Shown here: in pieces, positions 32,648 to 51,879 of the stretch
Layout: the number at the start of each line of letters is the position of its first letter
Numbering within the stretch: position 1 is the stretch's first letter
Assembly: GCA_028023455.1 (NCBI GenBank)
Contig: JAQFVV010000020.1
Location: 11,944,385 to 12,008,384, forward strand
From: Epiperipatus broadwayi
Taxonomy: Eukaryota > Onychophora > Udeonychophora > Euonychophora > Peripatidae
Length of the DNA stretch: 64,000 nucleotides
Direction of reading: 5' to 3'
Program-made: the position numbers and the translations under genes
Notes under the pieces: model-generated
The model's database searches: none
Seen by the model: the letters and a program-made list of their open reading frames with translations, nothing else
Told to the model about the DNA's origin: nothing

Positions 32648-34189
32648 AGAATTTCACTTCTAGACATAGCACACAGCTTGTAAAAAACAAGGATTAGTTT
32701 TTAATATTGGGATTTTTTTTGGTACCCTGTCAAAATTACAAAATAGTTTTGTAGGATTAATATTGGTGAATAGTTTTTCTAACAATGAATTTATCATAAG
32801 ATTCTAAATTTTTTAAAATCTCTAAAAATGTGTGACTTACTCCTGGGACTTTCATGATTTGAGACAGACAACACAATTTTAAGTTTACTAGTAACTGCTG
32901 TTTTTATTAATGTCATAGCCATAATTATGGGATTAAAATTAACGATAAGCTTTAGCGATAAATATAGTTTTATATTATTATTTAAAGCAGATTTATTTTA
33001 TATCAAATTATTTGGGGAGGGGGACGATTGGAAATAGTGTAGATAACTCAAGATTTGAAAATAAAAAAATATTGCTATCATTAAGATTATAATGAAATGT
33101 TATTTAATAATTGTTTCATTGTCGTAGTGTTTGAAGTATTATTTTTTATTTATTATCCATATTTTGACTCCCAAAACTGGCATTTTTTTAAGAATAGTTT
33201 TTTTAAATAATAAGGATCATTTCAAAAGGTTCAATTTGCCTTAGCATCAGTATTTAATTGCTATTTTCAGGACAACTTTAAATCATTTTTTACTTTTTGA
33301 TATTATCATTTTTTCTTTTTATAGATATTAGATCTTTTTTAACGGCTAAATATTTTTGAAAGATGAGACAGTTTTTTTTTAATACAATATTTGTACTAAG
33401 GATTTCTGCACATCGGGAAAAAAAATTGGATTATATTTTTTTGAAACTTTATAAAATCTCTAATGTTGTTTTAATTGATTACTTTCTGCTGAATGATTTT
33501 TTTTTACTTACTTTGTATTATAGACACATACATATATATTTATAAAAGATTTCATTTATCATAGTAATGTATCTATCTACCATGATATACAACCTGGATT
33601 GAAATCCGAGCTAGGGATATTTGAATTTTTTTTCAATGCTTAATTGGGCTAAAAAAATTTTTTTTTAGTTAAGCAGTCTATGGACAAAACAGTTAATCTA
33701 TAAATATTGTTAGATAAGTGGTAATATTTTTAGCCAGAATTTAAAACAAGGAAAGACAGGCAATTGACAAGTTCAGTAGGTAACACCATTTACTTAGTGT
33801 GTGTGTTTCCATGACAACTGCTTAATAAACCTTTGCCAAAGTAAACGATTTTAATGCCGTTTTAATTTTTTTTTATCTGGATTATGCTTTTTTTTAGTAT
33901 GGAAAACTCCACGCACATGGCTAAAACAATCTTGACTAGTAGTATCATATGTTCTTAAACTCTTTTCAAAGAGATATTAGCAAGTTGTACTTTTGCACTG
34001 TGAGCAGAAATTCTTCTATCAAGTATATAGCAATACTACACTGATAATAAAACAATAAAACATGTATCCGATGTTTTAATGGGAATGCAATTCACTTTGT
34101 TAAAATTTGCTAAGTAGATTGAAAAATGATTCTCGTGCCATTGAATTTATCATATTCATAACTTATATAGTTTAAAATCTACTCTAGAG
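32648..34189. other. AT-rich spacer
   Basis: No coding region recognised. A GGGGAGGGGGACG stretch at about 33013-33026 is the only GC-rich patch. Confidence 0.5.
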
Positions 34190-34930
34190 CTATTTACTGT
34201 AAGATTAAGCAATCAATGAGCACTAGGTGATATAATAATGTAACATTTCCATCCACAGACTAACTCATTTTCATCAGTGAGAACTAGAACCCAAAGCTGG
34301 AACTAAGGTATTTACATATCTAGTAGCCATTTTTTACTCTTTATATTATTCAAGTTTATAACCCCAAACTCAAAAACACTCCTTAAGGTTTTGATTCCAA
34401 GCTAACTCACTTGCAAAGTTATAGAAATCTGACACCAGGTCAGTTTATATATATATGTATAAAATACATATATACGAAGCTGTATATATATATATATAAA
34501 GATTTTGGTTATATAGCAAGTGTAGGAAGCTTCTCACTTTTGACTAGAGATTAATTCTAATGACAAAATCCATAAGGTTTTCTTATATTCCTACTGATAT
34601 ACTTCAAAGAGCAGTTGTTTTTAATGTACTGTATTTCAATTGAAGTCTCTAAAAATATATAAAAACTAAATTAACATCATATCTATATAACTGCAAATGA
34701 GTTAGCTTGGATTTAAAATGTAAAATCTTTTTTTAATTTCCAGACTGATAGCTTGAATAGCATAAAGGAGTAAATGTGGCTGGTACTGCATAAGTACATT
34801 AATTCTAGGTTTAAATCCTGATCCTCACTGATGAAATCAGATCCAAAAAACAGTTTGGTAATAGATATACCAATAGTATCATACCATCTATTGTTCACTG
34901 ACTACTTGCGCTTCCACTAGATGGCTCTAG
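34190..34930. mobile_element. Decayed inverted-repeat element with hammerhead traces
   Basis: Left arm 34190-34435 and right arm 34675-34930 match in inverse orientation: CCAAGCTAACTCACTTGCA near 34410 against its complement near 34695, and the ACTCTTTATATTATTCAAG stretch against 34748-34768. Each arm contains TCACTGATGA (minus strand at about 34275-34284, plus strand at about 34813-34822), followed by degraded GAAAC and GTC-like sequence. Looks like an old relative of the hammerhead elements. Confidence 0.65.
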
Positions 34931-41830
<6,900 letters not shown>

Positions 41831-41844
41831 ATTGGACAAAAGAG

Positions 41845-42275
41845 ACCACTGGTCAATAATTTTCATCACCCCAACTTCTTGGTTTTCAATTTGAAAATGA
41901 AAATGTATGTTTTAGAAGGATTTTTTTAGTATTTTTTTTTTTTACGTAATATAAATTATTTGGTAAAATATGCAGAAAATATAGTTATTTTAGAAAAATG
42001 GTAAAATATTTAGTAAAAAATTGTATACTTTTACACAAATGTAAATTGAAAACTAAGCCAGTGCTAACAACAATTTTGACACCTGTCAATAATTTTCATC
42101 GCCCTAAGCTCTTTATTTCATTTTCAAACAGAAATGAATAATTTAGAGTATTTTGCTGGCATTTATTTACATATTATAATGTATTTTTGTAAAATATTCT
42201 GAAATATAGTTATTTTAAAAAAATAGTAAGATTTTACTAAAAAATTCTTTACTTTTACACTAATGTAAATTGAGA
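41845..42275. repeat. Diverged tandem duplication, about 230 bp
   Basis: 41845-42045 and 42085-42275 share TCAATAATTTTCATC near their starts, then ATATAGTTATTTTA near 41980 and 42200, and CTTTTACAC.AATGTAAATT near 42030 and 42252. Function unknown. Confidence 0.65.
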
Positions 42276-43450
42276 AAGAAATGATTGACACTCTCAGCAC
42301 TTTCTTAATTTGTTAGAAACTATCTTTTAATGTCTCCCACTATCGAATATTTTTATAATTATAAATAGAAATTTATTTTTTAAAAAACTTTTGTTCACTT
42401 TCATAATCTGACAAATTATTAATATACTTTTTACAAACAAAACTAAAACAAATATAATATTAAAAGATGAATATATTTTTATGGCTGAGTTTGTTAATTG
42501 ACCAATCAAAAGTTGTAAAACTTTAATTCACTTGGCCAATAAAAAAACTGCTCAGTTAAAAAAAATTTTTCAAGGAAAGAATTAAGTCATTAATATATTT
42601 CAAGTGATATTCAGTACTATTAGTTTGTGTGAACTATTAAAATTTGGTAGATATATTTAGAATGTTCCGAACTTTTGTTTTTATTCAGAAAGTTATTTCA
42701 AAAGCTATTTTTTAATTATTGCTTTTTTTTGAGCATATTGTTTTGTAAAAAATGTGGGGAATGTTAAAATTTTTAATGCAGTTCTAAAATTGAATTGTTA
42801 GAATAAGATGCATTATGAGGATGAAAAGTAATGGCAAATTACTTCTGATGATGAGATAGTGTTACCATTTGATTGTTATTACTCCAATCTGTCTTTCATT
42901 AGAAAATTAACATATATTTTAATAAAATAATATTCATTGATTCTCTGAATGTTAGTAATGGTATTATTTTACATAGCTATTTATTGGACTAGTTCTCTGT
43001 AGCAATTATAAATTTTATTTGCGGTCAGTTTACCAGCCAGGAGTGATCAAAGTAAATAATTTTCATGGTTTTAATTTTCTTTTTATTTGTTGAAGTTACA
43101 AAGCTCGTTTTTTTATATTTTATTTTGTAATTTATACTGAATAAAAAAAAAGAAAGTTCTTATGTGAAAAATGAGAAGTTTGTAGCTGACCTTTGTTTTG
43201 GCTCTTTAGTAAGTATTGCTTTCATCAAAATCGGTAACATTTATTTGTAACTTTTTTTTGTTTCATTTTTTCAAAAACAAAAGAATTTTAAAGTCAAATA
43301 ATACAATTAAAAGTTCAAACAAATCTGTTAATTACAAGTAATTTTTATGACGTTTAAAATTTTACATTTAACTGATAAAAGATATCAATAAGAAATTTAT
43401 AATTGCCTTTTTTTCTCTCTTTTCTTATTCCCACATCACTTTTGTTAAAA
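42276..43450. other. AT-rich spacer
   Basis: Nothing recognised. Confidence 0.5.
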
Positions 43451-43455
43451 ATCAA

Positions 43456-43566
43456 ATGATTGCTGTTTTTGCATGAAATACGGGTATTGGTGATTATTTA
43501 TCTTTTCGACATATATGTGTTCAAGTGTATCAGTGTAGTTTGTGCTCATATACTCTATATATTAAA
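43456..43566 (+). repeat. Family F2 fragment with partial hammerhead
   Basis: Matches 395-540: stem II TGC...GCA, GAAATAC, GGGTATTGG and TGATTATTTATC are present, but the 5' half of stem I and the start of the core are missing. The 81-bp segment is shortened. It shows stem III as ATAC-GG-GTAT, cleaner than at 414-421. Confidence 0.7.
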
Positions 43567-43599
43567 AATCAAATATAAAATCGATAAGATAAAAAACAA

Positions 43600-43770
43600 C
43601 CATTTAATTCAAGCTATAGTAATCAATAATTTCTAGAAGGTTTGGGCATTTAAATTTCTATCTAGTGCCTATTTAAACATTTGGCATCTATTGATTATTA
43701 AAGCTTGTACTAGATGGCAATACTGCATGAAGAGAATAGCAATTATTTTAATAGTTTGGGCAAGGATAAG
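43600..43770. repeat. Decayed F1 relative lacking the hammerhead
   Basis: AGTAATCAAT, CTATCTAGTGCCTA and the inverse GGCATCTATTGATTA follow the F1 arms, but the central ribozyme segment is absent. Confidence 0.5.
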
Positions 43771-43945
43771 AAATAAGTAATGAGGTTTTAAATTATACAT
43801 TTAATTTACAAATTAATTTAAAATTCAGTATTACATAGTACAAAGGTGTCAAATCTTTTAGTATCTCTGGCATGCATTGGTAAAAGAAGATTTGTCTTGG
43901 ATCAGTCATTAAATACACAAACATTAATAAAAGCTGACAAGTAAC

Positions 43946-44549
43946 TGTTGTGTTTGGTCTGGATTAGAGACCCAACCTCCAGAAAATAATACTAACACCA
44001 GTATTACAATTAAAATAATATTTATTATATTTACAAATATATACAATACATAATAATATAGTTATAATGTGAATTCTTGAATCCAGGTCTTGTGGTTCTA
44101 CTGCTTCCAGCTATACCTGATAGCTTGTCACATGGGTAGGGATAATGACTCTTCTGGCTGTACAAGATAGCTTGCCTCAAGTCAACAGTAGTCTGGTCCC
44201 TCTGTCGACTTGTCTAGCTGCATGGACAAATAGAATATTGCTATCGTAGGAATTCTTATTGCTGTTTACATTAGCAGGGCTTCCCTTGGAGAACGCATAC
44301 CATCTTTGTAGGTCAGACAGATGTTCTTTCTCTTTTCTCCCAAAAGGCAGACCATTTATAGGCAGATCCCTGACCTTACTGAAAACATTTGGATTCAGCG
44401 ATCATCACTGCTTATTGGCCTGTACTAATCATTGGTGTTGTGTTTAGCTGTACATCAGCCTATTGTCCAGCAGCAAACAATGCTCAATCCTATCAGATAA
44501 AGAAGGAATCTGGAATAGTCCAATTCTGAGGGATAGGGGAACTATAACA
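43946..44549 (-). repeat. Solo LTR, 604 bp
   Basis: Begins TGTTGTG and ends TATAACA, flanked by the exact 5-bp duplication GTAAC (43941-43945 and 44550-44554). More GC-rich than its surroundings. An AATAAA-like signal on the minus strand suggests minus orientation. No internal region or second LTR is near, so it is a product of LTR-LTR recombination. The 62-codon open frame inside is not a gene. Confidence 0.8.
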
Positions 44550-44554
44550 GTAAC

Positions 44555-45195
44555 AAAAAAGCCATGCATAATTTTCATGATATCCATCACCACAGATAAG
44601 AAAAAAGGCTTTAAATAATAAACCTAATTACACAGTGACTCATTTAGAGAGTCTTTTAAAATCATCTAATAGATTTTAAATTTGTGGTCACTAATTTAAA
44701 AAAATGTACATATATAATGTGTTTTATTGTAAAAGCCAAAATGGAAAATATAACTAATTGAATATTTGACATTGTATTTGAGAATGTACAAACATTTATT
44801 TCAATCTCATTGAAATATGTAATCACAAAAATATCTCATAATGTTTTAAATAAATTTTTGAATTTTCAATGGGCCAAATTCATAACCATTCCATGACATG
44901 CGACTCTTTAGCCATAGGTTAAACACTCCAGATATAATATTTTATGGGAAATCACTTTTCCAAATAATCTTAAATTTATTGATTAGTTATTCCAATATTA
45001 TTTCATGATGTTAAAGTAGTATTTAAACAATCACTTATGGTAAAATTGGTACAACTGTTATAGCTAAAATTAAAGTTTTATCATTCTTGAATTTTTGAAA
45101 AGATTTCAGGATTAATAATAATACTGTTAAATTAAATTTATGAATTATATAACTAAATAAAAATATAACTAAATACATATTTTAAATACAAGTAT
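44555..45195. other. AT-rich spacer
   Basis: Nothing recognised. Confidence 0.5.
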
Positions 45196-45368
45196 ATTTT
45201 ATATATCACATGATCACCATCTCATACTAGCACATAATTGTTGTAAACAAAGGCAAAACTCTCCATACAGTAGTGCCACCCTGTGCCAACCAGAGTAATC
45301 AATGGATGCCAGAAGGCTTGTGCATAAAATCCCTATCTAGTGCCTACTCATCCAATATCCCCAGACTA
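45196..45368 (-). mobile_element. F1 element truncated at the hammerhead
   Basis: On the minus strand it starts at TAGTCTGGGG (45368) and runs through the 3' arm to the outer end near 45196 (complement of CACATGATCACCA). The predicted ribozyme cut lies between 45364 and 45363, so the copy begins five bases upstream of the cut. It lacks the inverted 5' arm, showing that the arm is not required. Confidence 0.75.
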
Positions 45369-45979
45369 AATAATAAATATATGTAAGATTTTTTAAAAGC
45401 CAGAAACCTAAGCAATAACCTTTTTATATGGACCGAATAATTGGACATGGATGGACAATGCAAAATTGCTCTAGACTTCCCATTAGCTTCAAAGGTGATT
45501 GAAGTTTAATTGAAGAATGTAAGACAATTTACTTTGATCTATTTTTAGAAACCAAAATAATAATAACAATCAGACAATTTAACTCCAAGTACAAGGTTTC
45601 CATTTCTTTTTCAAATAAAAACATTTTAACACTATCAACGAAAAACAAAAAGTTTATTTTTAAATTAATTTCTAAAAAAAAATATTTTTTTTGTAATATA
45701 TGGGAAAATATTTATTTTTGTCTTTTAGTTTTCTGCTGTATTTTTGATAATCTAGATTTTAGGTATGTAAACTATGTTGAAATCTTAAATTCATTGATTA
45801 GTAATCCCAGAATTATTTCATGGCATTGACACTGTGTTTTAAAGAAACAATTAAAGAGGAAATCAAATCTAGATAGCTTGAGTAGATTAGTACTAAGATT
45901 GTAACGTTCTTAATAAATTTAGCACAGGAAATGATCATCATTTAGTAAGATATGTGTTAAAGCAAAACTATAGATAGAA

Positions 45980-46391
45980 ATTATTAAAAAAAACAATATT
46001 CATAGTTAATATTGCTAACCTTCAGAAACATTCCAATGAATTTAAATTAGAATTTGCAAATTATTCTAAAATATTAAGAGATTTTGAAGAAGATTCAGAC
46101 TTGAATAAAATTAATAGATAGATAACTGATATGCCTTTAGGAACTACAGCAAAGATAACTAGTACAAAAAAGCAGCAATTGCTCAGTAAATTTTCTACTC
46201 AGTTGAGATAACGAATGAAGAAGGAATATAAATATATATATATATGATCAATTAAGAAAAATGAAATATTTAGAGTTTTATAAAATAGTATAAAAAGAAT
46301 TAATAATGATATAAAAATATAATTGTAAATTAGAAAGGAAAGCTATTAAAAAAATAGAATTATCAAAGAAGTAAAACAATATTTTGATATT
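45980..46391 (+). pseudogene. RTE-type LINE, 5' segment of split copy
   Basis: Reads (with frameshifts) EFKLEFANYSKILRDFEEDS then DLNKIN, the segment between endonuclease and RT of RTE ORFs, then ITDMPLGTTAKITSTKKQQ. The reading frame resumes at 46921 once the F1 element and one copy of the duplication are removed (QYFDI then DKKFISVIRKGK). Confidence 0.75.
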
Positions 46392-46907
46392 AAAACAAAG
46401 TCAAAACTCTCCATACAGTAGTGCCATCCTGTGCCAACCAGAGTAATCAATGGATGCCAGAAGGCTTGTGCATAAAATTCTTATCTAGTGCCTACTCACC
46501 CAATATCCCCAGACTAGTTTCTGGCTTGTGGCCATCATCAGTGAGGAGTCTTGGATCTGAGAGCACTGCACCTAGATCTTAGGATCTAATGCAACCCTCC
46601 AGCAGCCATCTTTTAACTCTACTTTACTACAAAACTATGAGAATGAAATTGAAAACACAATAATATTTTCAATCTAAGCTCAATAGCTTATATAGTCATA
46701 TGGGTCTGAACTCAATTTAGTACCCATCATTGGCTCTTAAACAACCATAGCCACCACTATCCTATTAGGCACTAGATAGGGATTTTATGCACAAGCCTTC
46801 TGGCATCCATTGATTACTCTGGTTGGCACAGGGTGGCACTACTGTATGGAGAGTTTTGCCTTTGTTTACAACAATTATGTGCTAGTATAAGAGATGGTGA
46901 TCATGTG
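46392..46907 (-). mobile_element. F1 hammerhead element inserted in RTE, 516 bp
   Basis: Flanked by the exact 13-bp duplication ATATTTTGATATT (46379-46391 and 46908-46920). On the minus strand: outer segment (CACATGATCACCA), inverted arm, about 200 bp of unique sequence absent from the shorter copies, hammerhead (46556-46498), 3' arm ending near 46392. The longest member in the window. Confidence 0.9.
46498..46556 (-). ncRNA. Type I hammerhead ribozyme, family F1, best-paired copy
   Basis: Minus strand: ATCCAA (46556-46551) pairs with TTGGGT (46503-46498); lower stem I CCTCA with TGGGG (five pairs including one GU); CTGATGA at 46541-46535; stem II TGGC-CACAA-GCCA (four pairs); GAAAC; TA loop; cleavage triplet GTC. 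All helices are intact, so this is the copy most likely to be active. Confidence 0.9.
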
Positions 46908-46920
46908 ATATTTTGATATT

Positions 46921-48385
46921 GATAAGAAATTTATTTCTGTGATAAGAAAAGGTAAAACATTTACTAAAAATATGACATCATGAAATCTGTGAAAGAATTG
47001 TATAAAAAATTATATAACAATACATTTCAAGAAAAAGAATCCCTAAAATGACTACATCTTCTGAATTACCCAGCATTTTAAATAAAGTAGTGAGATTTGC
47101 AATTAAATCTATAAAGAAAAGATGTCTAGGTAATAATGAAATTGTAATTGACATCTTAAAAATTTCGGGTGAAAGATAGAAAAGTTGTTGATAAACTTAT
47201 ATACCAAGTATCTAAATACTAAAAATATATCAGATTATTAGAAGAATGCAGTAGTAATATTGATACTTTAAAATGGAGATATTAGAAATTATAGACCTAT
47301 TAGACATTTGTTAGTTCTATACAAAATTTTTGCCAAGATAATTACAACTTGTTTACAGAAAACTATGGATTTTAACCAGCCGAAAGAACAATCTAGATTT
47401 AAAATTAGTTTTAGCACAATAGATAACATTTAGGTATTGAGAGAAATTATAGAAAGAATCAATGAATATGAGTTGCCATTATGCTTTGGATATATAAATC
47501 ATTAAAATGCATTTGATTCTACAAGCATTTTCTCAGTGATTAAAGCATTGGATCATCAATATGGATCCAAAATATTGTCATATTCTGAATAATATTTGTA
47601 AAAATGGAGCAGCAGTAATTAGATTACATAATGATACTAGGAAGGTTAACTTTGAGAAGGGTGTAAGGTATGGCGAATCTATATCTCCAAATAATTTTTT
47701 TTACAGCAGTATTTTATGGATTAAAATGGAAGCTAAGAAAATAAAAATAAATAGAGATTATTTAGGTCATCTAGACTTTTGTAGATGATGGGGCTGTTTT
47801 TGCAAATGAGGCTTCATAGTTTCAGGAAGAGTTGCAAAAGTTATCAGACGACAATAAAAAAGTAGAACTAAAAATAAATACTAAAAAGACTAAATTAATG
47901 TCAAATGGATTTTCTCAAAAGATGAAAATAAAGATTGATAAATGATGAATTAGAAAAAGTTAACAACTACAAATATCTTGGTCAAATTTTACAGATGAAA
48001 TGAATCCTAGAATTAAACATGGACGTAGAGCTTTTGGTGTTTTAAAAAGGTTTTATTGTGTTTTAGTAGTTAACAGAAAAATAATATATAGATTTTATAT
48101 TATGCTAGGAGTAACAAAAAAAAGAATAAAATATAAGTATGAAAGAACAAACAGTTATTACTGACATCATTGAAAAAAATTAAAAAACAGAAGTGAAACT
48201 GGGCTAGACATATTTCTAGAAAAGATGATAAGAAATGGACTTTTAATATCTTCACTAGATTAAAATATAGAAAAAGATCATATGGGAGATGGATGTATGA
48301 AATAAGAAAGTTTGTTGATATGATGTGGAAAAGAAAAATGTGGAGAGATCTTCATCATGCAGTGAATCAATAATAATTGAAAATA
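46921..48385 (+). pseudogene. RTE-type LINE, RT to 3' end
   Basis: MTTSSELPSILNKVVRFAIK then CLGNNEIVIDILKISGE (47050-47170), IIDLLDI, IDNI, then 47561-47788 with AAVIRLHNDTRKVNFEKGVR and GESISP, DLGHLDF (palm region, ADD lost by frameshift), YKYLGQI-like text near 47965, and a degraded WARHISRKDDKKW end near 48210, finishing HHAVNQ at about 48372. More decayed than the 17-18 kb copies. Confidence 0.85.
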
Positions 48386-48461
48386 ATGGTAATGATATAT
48401 AGAGTTTCCCTTCAACAATCATATAAAACCTCCTTTATTTATAATAATATTCAATTATTTA

Positions 48462-49030
48462 TCACCATCATCAACCATTTTCAATCCACTGCAGGATGGT
48501 TTCTCTGAGTTCAATCCATCTTCTCTGATCTTTAGCTTCTTTTTTCCATATCCCCTGCACACTTTCTTATTTCATCCATCCATCTCACATGTGGTCTCTT
48601 TCTGAGTCTTTTATAATCTCTTGGAATCCAGTTTAAGATTTCAATTGTCCATTTATTATCATTTCTCCTAGAAATATTTCCAGCCCAACTTCACTCCATT
48701 CTTTTAATTTTTTCAATGAGATCAGTAACACCTGTTTGTTCTCTTACTCATATAATGCGTTTCCGATCTCTTCTTGTTACTCCCAACATACATCTCTCCA
48801 TACTTCTTTGAGTGGTATAAAGTATCTGTACTGTTCTTCTATTAAGTGTCCAAGTCTCAGATCCATAAGTAAGAACTGATAAAATACATTTATTAAAAAC
48901 CTTCCTTTTCAAAAACATAGGCTATTTCCTTTTAGTACCAAGTTATTTCTACCAAAAGCACTCCAACTAAGTTTAATTCTATGATTAATTTCATCCATTA
49001 TGTTTCCATCTATATTAATAATCTGATCAT
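48462..49030 (-). pseudogene. RTE-type LINE 3' fragment (minus)
   Basis: Minus-strand C-terminal RTE segment matching 12786-13330 closely: the TATTAATATAGATGGAAACA start near 49018, SETWTLN region near 48860, SMERCMLGVTRR near 48800, RWMDEIRK near 48575, tail near 48465. Tail-to-tail with the plus copy ending at 48385. Confidence 0.85.
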
Positions 49031-49595
49031 ATATATATATGTTATTATTTATGAGTGAATTTTATAGCAGCTGCAGATGGCTGTGATTAATATTTTTCAT
49101 ATATTTGTGTAATTTAATTTTAACTTTTGTTGAATAAACGTTTATAAATCATCCTCTCTTTTGATCATTAAATTTTAAAGTACAAGTTGTTCATTCAGAA
49201 CTTCTGAAAAAATCAGTTAATTAATAAGTTTCCGAATCATGCTGTTGTTTTGTTTTGTTTTTTTAGTCGTTTTTTCCTACCTTTTTTATTTCTAGAAGAA
49301 TTTTCAAAAATGGCCAATCAACTTTATTTTTCAAGCAACGTAGGCAACAATTCCTGAAAACGAGATTGAAATGACTGCTGCTGAAGAAAGACGATTATTA
49401 ATTTCTAGATAATATTAAAACTGAAATTAATATCTTTTAAAAAAAAGTATATAGGAAAATATACAATAATAAAACCTCAGTGGTTTAAAACTTAGTAAAT
49501 TTATATTTTAATATGTATTAGTCCGGCAGTACAATTTTTGTCTTCATTTCTTATGATTATTTATTATTGCTAAATATTTGATAGTACGTTTTATT
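49031..49595. other. AT-rich spacer
   Basis: Nothing recognised. Confidence 0.5.
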
Positions 49596-49606
49596 TAATT
49601 AAGTAA

Positions 49607-49790
49607 TATATAGGGTATATGAGTGCAGACTTTCACACGACCCACCACTCTCCACTCTATCTATGTGTTTAAGTGTATCAGTGTTATTAGATAGAGTGGA
49701 GAGTGGTGGGTCGTGTGAAAGTCTGTGCTCATATACCCTATATATTACATATATAGACACAGGTATATAATAAGACTGTGTTTCAGTTAT
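49607..49790 (+). mobile_element. Family F2 element, 184 bp, palindromic
   Basis: Exact 11-bp duplication TAATTAAGTAA at 49596-49606 and 49791-49801. An inverted copy of the 57-bp end segment (from TATAGGGTATATGAG near 49610) is followed by GTGTATCAGTGTTATTAGAT and the forward segment, then the small ACACAG/CTGTGT hairpin and a TTTCAGTTAT end. No ribozyme in this short copy. The same 'inverted piece + 5'-truncated body' plan as F1. Confidence 0.8.
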
Positions 49791-49801
49791 TAATTAAGTA
49801 A

Positions 49802-51136
49802 GTAAATTTAACTTTCAAAGATTTAAAAATTCATTTTTAGCAAAGTTGTAAATAACAACTCCACTTTCTGTATTAATGTCAATTTATATACGTGGCAAAA
49901 GATGGCTATCTTTAAAGTATAAATAACTCAGTGATAGCTAAAAGTTAATAAAGAATGTATAGTAGATCTAAAAATATTCTAGAGAGCTTCAACAACTTAT
50001 CTTTGAAAGTTAAATTTATTTAATGAAATATTTAGCAATCGTAGATTATCATGAATTTAATAAAGACTAAAATTTCACCTACGGACTAATTCGGAAGTAC
50101 CGACATTTCTTCTAGTGAAATATTTATCATAACATCCTAATATGTACCCTTTAATTGATAAATAATAGAGTTCAAAAATTTAAAAATATTTTTAATATGT
50201 TTACAAAAATAAGAGGCAATGAGAAAAGGATGATTGCTTTCTATAGAGTTACAATCTAAAACATGTTTGTAAAATTTATTAAATATTACATTAAAAATAA
50301 TATATATATATTTAACAGATAGGGGTTAAGATTAAATGATAATAATTATGTTCCTCAGTGAACTGTCATAAAAAATCTAAAATGCGTTTGACCATTCTCA
50401 AAATAGTAGGTCACTTTTGAATCAACCCTTAAAAAAATATTACTTAATGATTTCAGCATATTTTGTTTTCCAGCTAATTCAGAAATTATCTAATGGCACT
50501 ACTTATTTGGATATAAAAGAATTGATGATATTTAACTTTAATTCTGTAAGATTCTAATTCATAATTTTGTAATGACTAATATATAGGTCAATATAGAATG
50601 CAAAATGATATAAGAACAAAGCATAATATGATGTTAGATTTCAAATCAATTAATATTAAACTTTAAAAATAATTAAAAGCATTAGAAAACAATGATATAA
50701 AATTCATAATGCAATATATATAAGCACAATTTTATTTATTATTTAATATATGGATTTTTGTCCTTTACTACTAACAAAAGGTTATAAAGGAATCTGTGGA
50801 GATTTCAATTAGAAGATAGAATCACCAGTGAATTTATTAAGAACTTTCAATTCAGCCAATGTAGGCATAGATCTGACAATCATTAGCTATATGGCTTATT
50901 ATTTGTATTTGTCAACATGTTTATAGATCAGTAGCTGATAAATTCCAATTATGTCTAAGAAGTTCAAAATTGCTTGGCTTTGTTGTAGGATTTAGGAAGA
51001 AAATGGTTTGGAAGTCATAGGAATTTCATTTTTTAAATTTAATATTCAACAGAAAGACTAGATTTGATATGAGTCTTAGTTGGTGAAATTATATCTAGAG
51101 TTATTGGAAAGTCCAATCTGCTTTTATATATATATA
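49802..51136. other. AT-rich spacer
   Basis: Nothing recognised. Confidence 0.5.
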
Positions 51137-51330
51137 ACAATTCAAACAAATTTATTTAACACAGTATTCAAAATTAAATAATATATTCTTTACCAGAAGT
51201 GCTTTCAATTGTTTCACTTTGTATTAATGGTTGATAAAGATTGTCAGTGAAACAATTGAAAGTACTTCTGATAAAGAATATATTATTTAATTTTGAATAC
51301 TGTGTTAAATAAATTTGTTTGAGTTATTAT
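51137..51330. repeat. Hairpin repeat, 80-bp arms
   Basis: Arms 51137-51217 and 51247-51330 are complementary with few mismatches, around a 29-nt loop. Landmarks: TTTAACACAGTATTCAAAAT and its complement. A related half occurs at 13.48 kb and the ends resemble 12.70-12.75 kb. Confidence 0.9.
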
Positions 51331-51380
51331 TATATGATTTAAAAATACAGACATTTAATGGTTATATATATATATAAACA

Positions 51381-51596
51381 AAACTTAAATATATTTCAAA
51401 CAACGGTAAACAATTTATAATATTATATAAATAAAAACTCATAAAGAAATATTTCCGATTATATTCATAATCATTTTCAACTCAACTTTCAAAATGGAAT
51501 CATTAATTATGAATATAATCGAAAATATTTCTTTATGAGTTTTTATTTATATAATATTATAAATTGTTTACCGTTGTTTGGAATATATTTAAGTTT
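51381..51596. repeat. Hairpin repeat, 91-bp arms
   Basis: Arms 51381-51471 and 51506-51596, near perfect, around a 34-nt loop. Landmark CAAACAACGGTAAACAATTT and its complement. An open frame (51535-51738) starts in its right arm and is probably chance. Confidence 0.92.
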
Positions 51597-51879
51597 CGTT
51601 ATTGTATTATTAATATTAGCGGACATTTATTTTGTTTTATATATATATAAGCGAGATGATACATGCAAACTTTCTCCTATTTGGAAAGATTTTTCTAAAA
51701 AACATAATTTAACATTTTTATTATTGGTGGAACTTTAATGTTATTTTCAAATCTGTGATTGTAGCGCCTCTACAACCGTCTTTCTCCCTTTTATCACCCA
51801 GTACATGACTTGTGTAAACAAGTCAAAATGTCGGTATATTAACATAAAAAATATCTTAACATGAATGAATCCACAAAAA

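Noticed and set aside
44259-44447. 62-codon open frame as a gene
   Set aside because: It lies wholly inside the solo LTR and shows no family likeness.
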